Below are positions 1 through 8,303 of a stretch of 17,162 bases of DNA, in pieces; positions within the stretch are counted from its first letter, which is position 1, and every line of letters starts with the position of its first letter. The DNA is taken from assembly GCA_041485845.1 (NCBI GenBank), contig JBGPKH010000125.1, forward strand, positions 1 to 17,162, in the 5' to 3' direction. The notes beneath the pieces were generated by a model. It was not told the DNA's origin. It made no database searches and saw only the letters and a program-made list of their open reading frames with translations. Made by a program: the position numbers and the translations under genes. This stretch comes from OMOG01 sp041485845 (GTDB lineage Bacteria > Acidobacteriota > Terriglobia > Bryobacterales > Bryobacteraceae).

Positions 1-112
1 CGGGAGGCGCGGCACGCGACCCCCAGAATGCGCGGTCGCGGCGCGTCGTTCGCGTCGGCCGTCTGCTGGCCCGGCAGCAGGGAACACTACAGAAGCAGCC
101 CGGCGAGCCGCG

Positions 113-1705
113 TCATTGGCCCCCTCCCGCCGGCAGCGGCTCATAGATCACGAACGCAAAGCGGGTGGAATCGGGCGACCAGGAATTGACGTTGATGGTG
201 CCCTGTCCTCCGAAGAAGGTGGTCAAGACCTGGATCTTCGCTTGCCCAACCTCCGGTTGAGGCGCTGGCGCGAGGCGCGCGCCGGGCATCGGCATCATGC
301 GCAATTGGGTGCCCGGGAGCTTGTCATTGTGCGTTTTCACGCCCTTGGCGAAGGAGAGAAACACCAGCCATTTCCCATCCGGAGAGGGATGGGGAAACCA
401 GTCCTCCAATTCGTCCCTGGTGATCTGCTCGGCCTTCTGGTCGTTGGGGCCGGCGCCGTCGGCCGGGATGCGCCAGACGTCCCAACCGCCGGAGCGGTCG
501 GAGTTGAAGTAAATCCATTTGCCGTCGGGCGAGTAATCGGGACCGTCGTCGTACCCGGGGTTGGAGTCGAGCTGCTCGGATTCGCCGCCCGCGGCGGGGA
601 CGCGGAAAATGTCGTAGTTGGCGGGGGCGCCGTTCGGTCCGGGGTGTTGATACACGTACGCCAGATAGCGGCCGTCCGGCGACCAGCCGTGGAAATAGCT
701 GGGCGTTGTCGTTACCATCAAGCGCACGTTCGAGCCATCGGCGTTGGACACGTACACCTGCGATTGGCGGGAAGCCGGCGAGGATGCCGAGAACGCGATC
801 GTCTTTCCGTCGAATGAAGGAGCATGGTCGTTATTGAGACGCAGCGTCGAGTCGATATTGATGGCCTCCGGGATGGGCTTGGCGCCATCCACGGGGAGGC
901 GATACAGGCGCCCGCCGGTATTGTAAATCAGGAATTTGCCGTCGAGCGACCAGTTGGGCGCTTCGAATACCTGGTCCGCCTCGTAAATCGTGCGCGTGTA
1001 TTTATCGCGGATATCGTAGATCGACATCTTGCTGCGATAGCGCTGGGCGGGACCGCGGCCGCCGGTGGCGGGGGGCAAAGCCTGCATCGTGACATTCGCA
1101 AAGACGGCGGTTTCGAGCACCGTGGCATCGTGCGAGCAAACGGCGAGGCCGACATACACGGGACCGCTGAGAGTCACGGTGGCGGGTCCGGTGGATGTGA
1201 GCTGCTCACCGGGTTTTCCCGCCAGCATGGTGAAGCTGTCGCCCCGGCGCTCGATCCGCAATCGGACGGGTGCGGTCAAATCCGACTTGGCCTCCTGTTT
1301 CACTTCTTGCGTCATGGCGCCCGCCGACGGCCGGAACTGGAGCGAGGTCAGGCCGTCGCCGTGCAGGGCCACGTCGGCATAGGCAGAGCCGGGATCGAGG
1401 CTCTGGCGGATCATGAGCGTGGCCTTGCGATGCGCAACTTTGCCGCTTCCGATGAAATGAACATCGGCGGTGATTGCGACATCGCCGGACATTTGCTTCC
1501 ACACGTAATGGAAGGCGTCGGCAGCGGCCCAGATGTTGGCGCCGCCGCCGGTGACGCGATACTCGCCGCCGGCGAATTCGACTGTTCCTTTTTGCGGGGT
1601 CTCTCCAACATCGCCGTGGGCCTCGTACAGGCCCAGGTTGTCCGCGCCCGCAAGGGCCGTGGCGCAGCACAACGCCAGAGTGCGTAGTTTAACTCGAGGA
1701 TTCAT
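113..1705 (-). CDS. Secreted lectin-like plus TolB-type beta-propeller protein
   Basis: This 530-residue protein begins with a short signal peptide (about residues 1-20, hydrophobic LALCCATALAGA). Residues ~25-210 look like a concanavalin-like beta-sandwich of the DUF1349 type (DVAITADVHFIGSG, ATLMIRQSLDPGSAYADVALHGDG). From ~225 to the end come TolB/PD40 propeller repeats with the characteristic SPDGK and related signatures (PNWSLDGKFLIYN, GWSPDGRYLAYV, DYSPDGKWIYFNSDRSGG, HPSPDGKWLVFLS, SWSPDSTRFAFV). Such proteins are exported and are usually thought to bind glycans or proteins; no catalytic residues are evident. The ATG at 1705 lies 7 bases after the stop of the thioredoxin gene on the same strand, so the two are very probably co-transcribed. 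I see no strong ribosome site. Domain assignment is by eye; the precise ligand is unknown. Confidence 0.85.
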   Translation of the reverse strand: MNPRVKLRTLALCCATALAGADNLGLYEAHGDVGETPQKGTVEFAGGEYRVTGGGANIWAAADAFHYVWKQMSGDVAITADVHFIGSGKVAHRKATLMIRQSLDPGSAYADVALHGDGLTSLQFRPSAGAMTQEVKQEAKSDLTAPVRLRIERRGDSFTMLAGKPGEQLTSTGPATVTLSGPVYVGLAVCSHDATVLETAVFANVTMQALPPATGGRGPAQRYRSKMSIYDIRDKYTRTIYEADQVFEAPNWSLDGKFLIYNTGGRLYRLPVDGAKPIPEAINIDSTLRLNNDHAPSFDGKTIAFSASSPASRQSQVYVSNADGSNVRLMVTTTPSYFHGWSPDGRYLAYVYQHPGPNGAPANYDIFRVPAAGGESEQLDSNPGYDDGPDYSPDGKWIYFNSDRSGGWDVWRIPADGAGPNDQKAEQITRDELEDWFPHPSPDGKWLVFLSFAKGVKTHNDKLPGTQLRMMPMPGARLAPAPQPEVGQAKIQVLTTFFGGQGTINVNSWSPDSTRFAFVIYEPLPAGGGQ

Positions 1706-1712
1706 GAGATTG

Positions 1713-2891
1713 CTATTTGGCCGCCCAGTAGGCGGGGTGACCCACGTAAGTTTCGTTTTCGAGGTTGGCCAGAATCACACGGCGCAACTCGACGACATCC
1801 ACTTCACCCTGTTGCTGGAAGAGTACCTTGCCGCCGGGAGCGATCACCATCGTGAAGGGCACGCCGGCGTCCCACTTGGCTTCAAACGCGGCCTGCAACG
1901 CGTAGGTGTCTTCGGAGGCGAATTGCAGGTTGCGGCTGGAAGCGTGCTGCGCCTGAAGAGTTTTTAAGACGCCGTTCTTTTCATCCGGATAGTTGGTCGA
2001 GACCGTCACCAGGTCGAAGTCCCGGCGGCGGAACATCCGAAAAGTCTCTTCCAGCGCCGGAAACTCCGTGATACACGGACCGCACCAGGTGGCCCAGAAG
2101 TTGATCAGCAGCACCTTATTGGTGGGATTCGTCCGCAGCTTCTTGAGATCTTCGGCCGAAACCATTTCCACGTTCACGGGCTCGGCTTCGATTCTCTTCG
2201 CCTCCGCCAACCGGCTATCGATCTTGGACTTCCATTTCGTCGAGCAGCCGAACGCCGGCGTATGCGGCACGGCGACCGGCTTGCCCGCGAGCATGGCATC
2301 CAGCGCCAGGCGGGCGTCCTGTATCTTCACGATGGATTCCCGCTGCGCGTTATCGATGCGCCCTTCGTATTGCAGCTTCCGATCCTGGTCGAAGATGAAG
2401 ATGTGCGGCGTCGCCTGCGCTCCGTAAGCCTGGGTGACCTCCTGGGTGTCGCCGTCGTACAGATACGGGAAATTGAAGTGGCTGTATTGGGCGCGGATCT
2501 TCATGTCTTCCGGGCTGTCGGTCACGTCGGTGTAGCCCAGCTCGGAGAGGGTGACCGCCTTCGGGTCGTTCGGATTGATGGCGACGAAGCCCACGCCTTT
2601 GCTGCGGTAGTCCTCCACGAGCTTCTTCATGCGGCCCTCGTAGAGCTGCGACGTCGGGCAGTGATTACAGATGAACATCACCACCAGGATGGGGTCCTTG
2701 TACTCGCTCAGCTTATGAATCTTGTCGTCGATCCCCGGGAGCGAGAAATCCGGCGCTGGGGAGCCGATCGCCAGGGTCGGATGCGTCTGGTTGACCCGCG
2801 GCGTGAGTCGCGGCTCCTGTGCGAGCGCCGGCAGGCAGACCAGCAGCAGCGGCGCGATGGCGGTTACGGTTTTCCGAAGTCGATGGATCAT
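1713..2891 (-). CDS. Secreted protein with two thioredoxin-fold domains (redoxin + TlpA-like)
   Basis: The 392-residue product has a signal peptide (residues 1-25, ending PALAQ). The first redoxin domain (~40-200) carries CNHCP at 75-79 and a cis-proline region ATPHIF near 160-165. The second, TlpA/ResA-like domain (~240-385) carries WCGPC at 269-273. A lone cysteine lies between them in FGCSTKW (C216), which I recall as conserved in related redoxin proteins. The protein is expected to act outside the cytoplasm in thiol-disulfide exchange; substrates cannot be told from sequence. I chose the ATG at 2891 because AGAAGGAA (2898-2905 on the minus strand) sits 6 bases ahead of it. An ATG six codons upstream (2909) lacks such a site, and the longer open frame up to 3152 is not protein-like. 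The gene is followed closely by the TolB-type gene and preceded by a TonB-receptor remnant. Confidence 0.88.
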   Translation of the reverse strand: MIHRLRKTVTAIAPLLLVCLPALAQEPRLTPRVNQTHPTLAIGSPAPDFSLPGIDDKIHKLSEYKDPILVVMFICNHCPTSQLYEGRMKKLVEDYRSKGVGFVAINPNDPKAVTLSELGYTDVTDSPEDMKIRAQYSHFNFPYLYDGDTQEVTQAYGAQATPHIFIFDQDRKLQYEGRIDNAQRESIVKIQDARLALDAMLAGKPVAVPHTPAFGCSTKWKSKIDSRLAEAKRIEAEPVNVEMVSAEDLKKLRTNPTNKVLLINFWATWCGPCITEFPALEETFRMFRRRDFDLVTVSTNYPDEKNGVLKTLQAQHASSRNLQFASEDTYALQAAFEAKWDAGVPFTMVIAPGGKVLFQQQGEVDVVELRRVILANLENETYVGHPAYWAAK

Positions 2892-2917
2892 GGCTGATTC
2901 CTTCTTCATTATGTTTA

Positions 2918-3055
2918 TCAGAACTGAAGCCTGAGCGTGAGCTGCATGTGCCGCGGGACGTTCTTCTGGGCCGTCACGCGCCCGAACAGTGTGTTGGTCG
3001 GGGCAGTGTTGGGCGCATCGAAGGTCACCTGGTTGAAGTCGCGCGCACAAAACGG
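2918..3055 (-). pseudogene. C-terminal remnant of an Oar-like TonB-dependent receptor
   Basis: Reading the minus strand up to the TGA at 2918-2920 gives about 46 residues with a recognisable outer-membrane receptor ending: DFNQVTFDAPNTAPTNTLFG, then RVTAQKNVPRHMQLTLRLQF and stop. The pattern FG.VT.Q...PR..Q..L.L.F with a terminal phenylalanine is typical of the last strands of the large carboxypeptidase-regulatory/TonB receptors common in Acidobacteriota. Upstream of about 3055 the receptor similarity disappears, and the frame closes at a stop near 3105. The rest of the receptor (normally ~1000 residues) is absent. The stop lies 26 bases before the thioredoxin start on the same strand, suggesting the receptor was once the first gene of that operon. 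Family recognition is from memory of the C-terminal pattern. Confidence 0.72.
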
Positions 3056-3145
3056 CTCCAGCCGGCTGATGGGAAGAGCAGCAAGACCGCAAACAGGGAG
3101 GCGCTATGCAGGGCGGAACGGCCCAATGGGGATATCCTGAAGCAT

Positions 3146-4918
3146 ATGACACGCAGGGAGGTATTGTCGCTCCCCTTATGGGCGCTGGCCGGGATGGAGC
3201 CGCGAGCCGGCGCGCAGCAGAATCGCGGCATGACCTCTCGCGGCGTCACTCCCACGCCCCGGGGCGCGCCTTCCGGAAGACCGTTCCATGCGCGCTTCGT
3301 GAACGTGGCCCAGGCCGCGGGGCTGCGGGCGCCGGTCATCTATGGAAACACCGGCAGCACCGATTATGTTCTCGAAGCCATGGGGTGCGGCGCGGCGTTT
3401 CTGGATTACGACAACGACGGCTGGCTGGACATCCTTGTGCTGACCGGCCGCCGGCTTCGAGCCACGCCCGAAGGTGCCATCATCCGGCTGTACCGCAACA
3501 ACCGCGACGGCACTTTTTCCGACGTCAGCGAGAAATCCGGCCTGGGCCGCAGCGTGTGGGCTACGGGCATCACCGTGGGGGACTACGACAACGATGGCTT
3601 CGACGACGTCTTCATCACCTCCTGGGGCCAGAACATTCTCTTTCATAACAACGGCAACGGCACGTTCACGGACGTGACGGGAAAGTCCGGCCTGCTCCAC
3701 CCCGGGACCCGCTTTGGCACGGGCTGCACGTGGATCGACTACGATCGCGATGGCCGGCTGGATCTCTTCGTTGCGCACTACGCCGTCTTCGACCTGGACA
3801 AAGTTCCGCCGCGCGGTAAGGATCCCGGCTGCACCTACAACGGCGTTCCGATCTTCTGCGGGCCCGCGGGACTTCCGCAGGAGAGTTGCCGCCTGTACCA
3901 CAACGACGGAGACGGCACATTCGGCGACGTGAGCGCGAAGTCCGGCATCTCGACCGTCAAGCCGGGATACGCGCTGACGGCGGTGGCCACCGACTTCGAC
4001 GGCGACGGCTGGCCGGACATTTATGTCGCGTGCGACACGTCGCCGAGTCTGTTCTTCCGCAACCATCACGACGGAACGTTCACCGAAGAGGGACTCGACC
4101 GCGGCGTTTCGCTGAGCGAGGACGGACAGGAGCAGGCGGGGATGGGGCTGGGAATCGGGGATTTCAACGGCGACGGATTCCTGGACATTTTCAAGACGCA
4201 TTTTCGCGGGGACACCGAGGTCCTCTACCGCAACAACGGCAAGGGGTTCTTTCGCGACGCCACCCTGCGGGCCGGTCTCGGCGTGGAGACCCGGTTCGTG
4301 GGCTGGGGCGCCGCGATAACGGACCTCGACAACGACGGCCTGCCCGACATCTTCTTCTCGACCGGCATGGTCTATCCCGAAGCGGAACGGAAGATCCCCG
4401 ATGCTCCGTACAAAACACCCAACGTGGTGTTCCGCAATCTGGGCGGAGAGAAATTCGAAGAATTGCTGAAGGAAGCGGGACCCGGCATCGCCGAGGCGCA
4501 TTCCAGCCGCGGAGTGGCCTTTGGCGATTTCGACAACGACGGCGACGTGGACGTCCTGGTGGTCAACATGAACGAGCCGCCGTCTCTGCTTCGCAACGAT
4601 GTGACCGGCACGGATCACTGGCTCAAGGTGCTGCTCGTGGGAACCACCTCGAACCGCGGCGCCATGGGCGCGCAGGTAGTGGTCTCCTATGGCGAGCGCA
4701 AGCAGGCGCAGGCTGTCCTGGCTCAGTCTTCGTATCTCTCGGTCAACGACCGCAGACTGCATTTCGGGCTAGGTCCGGCGACGAGTGCGAACATAGAGAT
4801 CCGCTGGCCCAATGGCGGAAACGAGAAGGTCGCCGATGTGGCCGCCGATCGACTGGTGGTGATTCGCGAAGGCTCCGGAGTGATTCGTACGGAGCGTTTC
4901 GCACAGCGGCCGGGTTGA
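3146..4918 (+). CDS. CRTAC1-family FG-GAP/VCBS repeat protein with ASPIC/UnbV C-terminal domain
   Basis: This is a 590-residue exported protein. The N-terminus (TRREVLSLPLWALAG) resembles a short Tat-like or Sec signal. Seven calcium-binding loops of the DxDxDG type follow: DYDNDGWLDI (~87), DYDNDGFDDV, DYDRDGRLDL, DFDGDGWPDI, DFNGDGFLDI, DLDNDGLPDI and DFDNDGDVDV. They are interleaved with NNxDGTF strands, as in integrin-like FG-GAP propellers. Cysteines in the stretch GCTYNGVPIFCGPAGLPQ are typical of the CRTAC1 group. Residues ~505-585 form the ASPIC/UnbV domain (GAMGAQVVVSYG, SSYLSVNDRRLHFGLG, IEIRWPNGG). The role is not known in bacteria; adhesion or extracellular binding is usually assumed. 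The ATG at 3146 is preferred because the signal begins there; the open frame upstream to 2819 overlaps the receptor remnant and is not protein-like. Confidence 0.9.
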   Translation: MTRREVLSLPLWALAGMEPRAGAQQNRGMTSRGVTPTPRGAPSGRPFHARFVNVAQAAGLRAPVIYGNTGSTDYVLEAMGCGAAFLDYDNDGWLDILVLTGRRLRATPEGAIIRLYRNNRDGTFSDVSEKSGLGRSVWATGITVGDYDNDGFDDVFITSWGQNILFHNNGNGTFTDVTGKSGLLHPGTRFGTGCTWIDYDRDGRLDLFVAHYAVFDLDKVPPRGKDPGCTYNGVPIFCGPAGLPQESCRLYHNDGDGTFGDVSAKSGISTVKPGYALTAVATDFDGDGWPDIYVACDTSPSLFFRNHHDGTFTEEGLDRGVSLSEDGQEQAGMGLGIGDFNGDGFLDIFKTHFRGDTEVLYRNNGKGFFRDATLRAGLGVETRFVGWGAAITDLDNDGLPDIFFSTGMVYPEAERKIPDAPYKTPNVVFRNLGGEKFEELLKEAGPGIAEAHSSRGVAFGDFDNDGDVDVLVVNMNEPPSLLRNDVTGTDHWLKVLLVGTTSNRGAMGAQVVVSYGERKQAQAVLAQSSYLSVNDRRLHFGLGPATSANIEIRWPNGGNEKVADVAADRLVVIREGSGVIRTERFAQRPG

Positions 4919-4936
4919 CAGACGAAAGCGTCTGTC
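4917..4936 (+). repeat. Perfect hairpin overlapping the stop of the CRTAC1 gene
   Basis: GACAGACG, loop AAAG, CGTCTGTC forms an 8-bp perfect stem with a four-base loop. It begins inside the TGA stop (4916-4918). No T-run follows, so it is not a classical intrinsic terminator. It lies between two convergent genes and could still act as a bidirectional barrier or RNA-stabilising structure. A second short motif, GCCTGTCCTAC (4975-4985), follows it. Confidence 0.5.
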
Positions 4937-5015
4937 CCACGGTGGTGCGCAGGCGCTTTCACCATGGCCAGGAGGCCTGTCCTACGTTAGAAGAAGTAGC
5001 GGGTCTTTGCCGTCC

Positions 5016-6173
5016 TCAGGCTTTGCGGCCGAAAATACCGGTCTCTTTCTTGGGAAGCTGATCGATCATGTTCCTGGGAATGCCGAAATTATCCTGCAAG
5101 ATCGAAACCGGATTCCCCCCGAGCCAGTTGGCCAGCGAAATCTCCTGGAACTCGCCGCTGTTGAACAGAATCAGCACCTCGGTCGGTTCGTCGCCGGTCT
5201 GCTCGATGTAATGGCCGTAGCCCTGGTTGATGAAGGCGACGTGTCCGGGACCGAAGTCCTCGGTGCGCGTGCGGCCGTGGGAACCGAAAATCCCGACCCT
5301 GGCTTTGCCGCGCACATAATATTGCCACTCGTCGGCATGCGGATGCCAATGCAGCTCGCGCACCGCGCCCGGCTGGAGATCCATGCGGACCGCGGTGAGC
5401 GTGGTCTGGATGGGAAACTCTTTGGCGGAGACAATGAACTCGCGGCCGCCGGGAAAAGTCTTGGGCGGCTGCATGTCGAGCCGGTACTTGTGGGAGGACT
5501 GCGTGGGCTGCAATTCACCGTTGCGGAGGCTCTCGATGGACTGGGCCGGGACTCTGCCGGGACCGATGTAGACCTCTTTCTTGGGAAACTGCGCGAGAGC
5601 GGAGACCGGCAGGCCCAGGGTCTTGCTCAGAATGTGCGGCGGCGTGGTGGCGATCCAGTCGGTGATGCTGAAGGTGCCGTATTCGGAGAAATGTCCGTTG
5701 TCGAACCCCAGAAGAAAGTGGCATTCGCCGGGTCCCAGGCCTTGCACCAGGTGGCCGTGACCGCGAGGGAAATACCAGGTATCGCCCGGCCCGAAATCCG
5801 CAATCTCCGATTGTCCGTTAGGCGAGATGACGGTTGCGCGGCAACGGCCCTCCAGCATGTAGGCCCACTCGGCGGCCAGGGAGTGCCAGTGCAGCTCGCG
5901 CATGGCGCCGGCCTTCAGCCGCATGGAGACGCCGGCGATGCTCTGCGAAATGGGGAATTCGGCCGCCGTGGCTTCCTTGGCGGAACCGGCGTCGCCGACC
6001 CATCCCTTTTGGTTTTCGATGTCGAATTTGAAGGTCGGCAACGGCTCGAACTTGGTTTCTTCCGCCGCCTCGGCGCTAACCTGGCTGGCGGCCAGCGATG
6101 CCAGCGCGACGGCGCTGAACGCTTTTCGACGGCTGATGCCCTCAGTTTTAGAATGTTTCGTTTCCTCTGCCAA
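5016..6173 (-). CDS. Bicupin oxalate decarboxylase family protein, Tat-exported
   Basis: The 385-residue protein has two cupin domains, each with the manganese ligand set HxHxxxxE plus a later H. The first holds HWHSLAAEW and GHGHLVQ; the second holds HWHPHADEW and GYGHYIE. The family converts oxalate to formate and CO2, or rarely oxidises it. The lid loop of the N-terminal cupin reads GHFSEYGTF, aligned by eye with the SENS lid of Bacillus subtilis OxdC, so the key glutamate for decarboxylation is kept. The N-terminus carries SRRKAF followed by a hydrophobic stretch ending in ASQVSA, a Tat-type signal, implying folding with metal before export. The start is a TTG at 6173 because AGGAGG lies nine bases before it on the minus strand; a TTG at 6191 would put that site inside the gene. 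The gene converges on the CRTAC1 gene and lies 81 bases downstream of the EamA gene. Confidence 0.85.
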   Translation of the reverse strand: MAEETKHSKTEGISRRKAFSAVALASLAASQVSAEAAEETKFEPLPTFKFDIENQKGWVGDAGSAKEATAAEFPISQSIAGVSMRLKAGAMRELHWHSLAAEWAYMLEGRCRATVISPNGQSEIADFGPGDTWYFPRGHGHLVQGLGPGECHFLLGFDNGHFSEYGTFSITDWIATTPPHILSKTLGLPVSALAQFPKKEVYIGPGRVPAQSIESLRNGELQPTQSSHKYRLDMQPPKTFPGGREFIVSAKEFPIQTTLTAVRMDLQPGAVRELHWHPHADEWQYYVRGKARVGIFGSHGRTRTEDFGPGHVAFINQGYGHYIEQTGDEPTEVLILFNSGEFQEISLANWLGGNPVSILQDNFGIPRNMIDQLPKKETGIFGRKA

Positions 6174-6254
6174 TGCTATGCCCCTCCTCAAGGTCGTCAG
6201 TTAGGTATACACCCGTTCGCGGGGCAAATACAACTGGGTTCAGCGCGACTGGGG

Positions 6255-7154
6255 TTAATGCGACGGTATCCGGCGGGAGAATCGCTTCACCACCGCCACG
6301 CTTGCAAAAATGATGGTCATGGCGACGGCTTCGCGCCATCCAAACGGCTCGCGGTAGAAGAGCCAGCCCAACGCGACCGCGACCACAGCGTTCACGTACG
6401 GGTATACGGAAACGATGGCCACAGGCAGGCGGTCGAGCGCATAGGCATAGGCGCTGTATCCCACCAGCGAACCGAACACCACCAGGTAGAGCAGCGCGCT
6501 AGCGCCACGCACGCTCCAGTGCACGGGGTGTTCGGGGATGGCCAGCGCAAACGGCGCCAGAATCAGGCCCGCGGCCAGTTGCTGCACGCCGCCTGCGATT
6601 ACCGGGTGAGCCTTGCCGGCCTTGCGCCGCTGGTAAATCGAGCCGAACGACCAGCCGGCCATTCCCAGTTGCAGGATGAGAAATCCGTTCAGGAGGTTTC
6701 GGTCGATGGCGTGCGGACCGGAGTCCGGCGTGAAGAGCAGCGACGCGCCCAGCAGCCCCACGAGCATGCCTCCGATGGTGGGAGCGTGGAGGCGCTCGCC
6801 GCCGGGAAGGAGCGCCTCCGCGCCCACCATCCAGAAGGGCGAGATGGTGATGATGAGGCCGGCGATGCCGCTGGGAACCAGCAACTCGGAGAAGACCAGG
6901 GCGCCGTTGCCGATTCCCAGGGTGAGAAATCCGCTGAAGCAGGCGGCCCACAGCTCGCGCCCGCGCGGCAGGTAAAGGCCACGCGCCAGGGCGAAGAGAA
7001 GCAGGAGGGAACCGGAGACGATGTAGCGGACGGAGACCAGCGCCAAGGGAGGAAAGGACTCGAGCGACATGCGGATGCCGAGGTAGGTTGTCCCCCAGAA
7101 GAAGCACACTGCGGCCAAGGCGAGGTACGGCCTGAAAAGAGGATGGCGCTGCAA
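6255..7154 (-). CDS. EamA/DMT-family permease
   Basis: This is a 299-residue membrane protein with about ten hydrophobic segments in two EamA repeats. The first repeat starts at LALAAVCFFWGTTYLGIR and the second near LILQLGMAGWSFGSIYQ. PYVNAVVAVALGWLFYREPF is the typical end-of-repeat signature of drug/metabolite transporters. Substrates of this family are diverse (amino acids, metabolites, drugs) and cannot be assigned here. The start is taken as a TTG at 7154, four bases after the stop of the glycosyltransferase gene; GAAGGA abuts the TTG directly, which is unusually close. No ATG precedes the first membrane helix, so translation is probably coupled to the upstream gene. The exact start is less certain than the gene itself. 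Confidence 0.85.
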   Translation of the reverse strand: MQRHPLFRPYLALAAVCFFWGTTYLGIRMSLESFPPLALVSVRYIVSGSLLLLFALARGLYLPRGRELWAACFSGFLTLGIGNGALVFSELLVPSGIAGLIITISPFWMVGAEALLPGGERLHAPTIGGMLVGLLGASLLFTPDSGPHAIDRNLLNGFLILQLGMAGWSFGSIYQRRKAGKAHPVIAGGVQQLAAGLILAPFALAIPEHPVHWSVRGASALLYLVVFGSLVGYSAYAYALDRLPVAIVSVYPYVNAVVAVALGWLFYREPFGWREAVAMTIIFASVAVVKRFSRRIPSH

Positions 7155-7158
7155 TCCT

Positions 7159-8301
7159 TCAGCGTAGCATCGCCGCTTCCTGGTAAATTTCCAGGACCTG
7201 CCGCGCCGTCCGCTCCCAACTGAATCGCGCCGCCTGCTCGCGGCCGCGGCGGATCAGTTCGGCGCGCAGGGACTCGTTGAGCAGCACGTCGCGAATACCG
7301 CGCGCGATGTCGAAGACATTTTCCGGATTCACCAGGACCGCGGCATCGCCCACCACCTCGGGCAGCGAGCTCACGTTGGAGGCCACCACCGGCGTGCCGC
7401 AGGCCATGGCTTCCAGGGGCGGCAATCCGAAACCTTCGTAGCGCGAAGGGAAAACGAAGCCCGCGGCGAATTGGTAGAAGCAGCGCAGCGTCTCAAACGG
7501 CACGAATCCGAGAAACCGTACGGTCTGTTCCACGCGGCTCTTGATCACCGCCTGGCGTACCGCGGGATACTGCGAAATGGTGTCGCCGATAATCACCAGC
7601 CGCAGGTCCTTATACAAAGGATGCGAGGCCAGTTGGTCGCGCACCACGGCAAACGCCTCCACCAGCCGCGGGATGTTTTTGTGGCGGCGAATGTTGCCGG
7701 CATAGAGCAGGAAGGGATAGTCGATCTGGTAGCGCTCCAGGATTCGCAGTTGCTCCTCGGATCCGGCCGGAGCGCCGCTCGAAAGGAAGCCCGGATCGGG
7801 CGCATTGTAGACGCGGCGGATGCGGTCCGAGGGGATGCCGAAAACGTTCTCCACGTCACGCTTGGTGGCTTCGGAAACCGCGATCACGCGGCTGGCGCGC
7901 TCCAGGCCGCGGCGAAAGCGGAAGCGGCGCAGTTGCATCCGGAAATTGGAACGCTCCTCTTCGAAAAGCAGGCTCGCCATGTCGTGAATGGTCACCACGT
8001 AGGGGCGGATCATCAGCAGCGGGACGCGGTTCAAAGGGATGTGCACCAGGTCGGGCGAGAGCCCCCGCAGAAAGAGCGGAAACGCAACGTGATCGAGAAC
8101 CGCGAAATCGCTGCGCTGGTAAATCGCGGACCTGAAATTCTCCGGCAGGCCGGACAGCGTGCGCACGTCGCCCGGCCCGCTGACCAGCGTGTATTGATCG
8201 GTCGTATCGAGGGCGCTCAGCGCATGGACCAGGCTTCGGATGTAAGTGCCGATGCCGAAGTCCCGGATGCGCCGGGCGTCCATGACGATATGGAGAGCCA
8301 T
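7159..8301 (-). CDS. Family 4 glycosyltransferase
   Basis: This 380-residue cytoplasmic or membrane-associated enzyme has the GT-B layout. Its N-terminal acceptor domain begins HIVMDARRIRDFGIGTYIRS, which includes the glycine-rich GIGTY loop. The C-terminal nucleotide-sugar domain holds LLYAGNIRRHKNIPRLVEAF and FPSRYEGFGLPPLEAMACGT, the E-x7-E motif of GT4 retaining enzymes. It would transfer a sugar from an activated donor to a growing glycan; donor and acceptor cannot be named from this sequence. The ATG at 8301 lies two bases after the glyA stop, so expression is probably coupled to glyA. The frame is open far upstream (to 9375), but that part is a shadow of glyA. No other polysaccharide genes are close by. 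Confidence 0.92.
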   Translation of the reverse strand: MALHIVMDARRIRDFGIGTYIRSLVHALSALDTTDQYTLVSGPGDVRTLSGLPENFRSAIYQRSDFAVLDHVAFPLFLRGLSPDLVHIPLNRVPLLMIRPYVVTIHDMASLLFEEERSNFRMQLRRFRFRRGLERASRVIAVSEATKRDVENVFGIPSDRIRRVYNAPDPGFLSSGAPAGSEEQLRILERYQIDYPFLLYAGNIRRHKNIPRLVEAFAVVRDQLASHPLYKDLRLVIIGDTISQYPAVRQAVIKSRVEQTVRFLGFVPFETLRCFYQFAAGFVFPSRYEGFGLPPLEAMACGTPVVASNVSSLPEVVGDAAVLVNPENVFDIARGIRDVLLNESLRAELIRRGREQAARFSWERTARQVLEIYQEAAMLR

Positions 8302-8303
8302 GC

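Noticed and set aside
2819..3145. Long upstream extension of the CRTAC1 gene
   Set aside because: The extra ~109 residues overlap the receptor remnant and the thioredoxin signal region on the other strand and lack protein-like composition; the signal sequence begins at 3146.
3176..4762. 528-residue open frame opposite the CRTAC1 gene
   Set aside because: It mirrors the regular DxDxDG repeats of the real gene, giving runs of alanine and valine with no domain signature; a high-GC shadow.
5007..7223. 738-residue plus-strand open frame
   Set aside because: It runs opposite the cupin and EamA genes, which have clear family motifs; it crosses their intergenic gap and resembles no protein.
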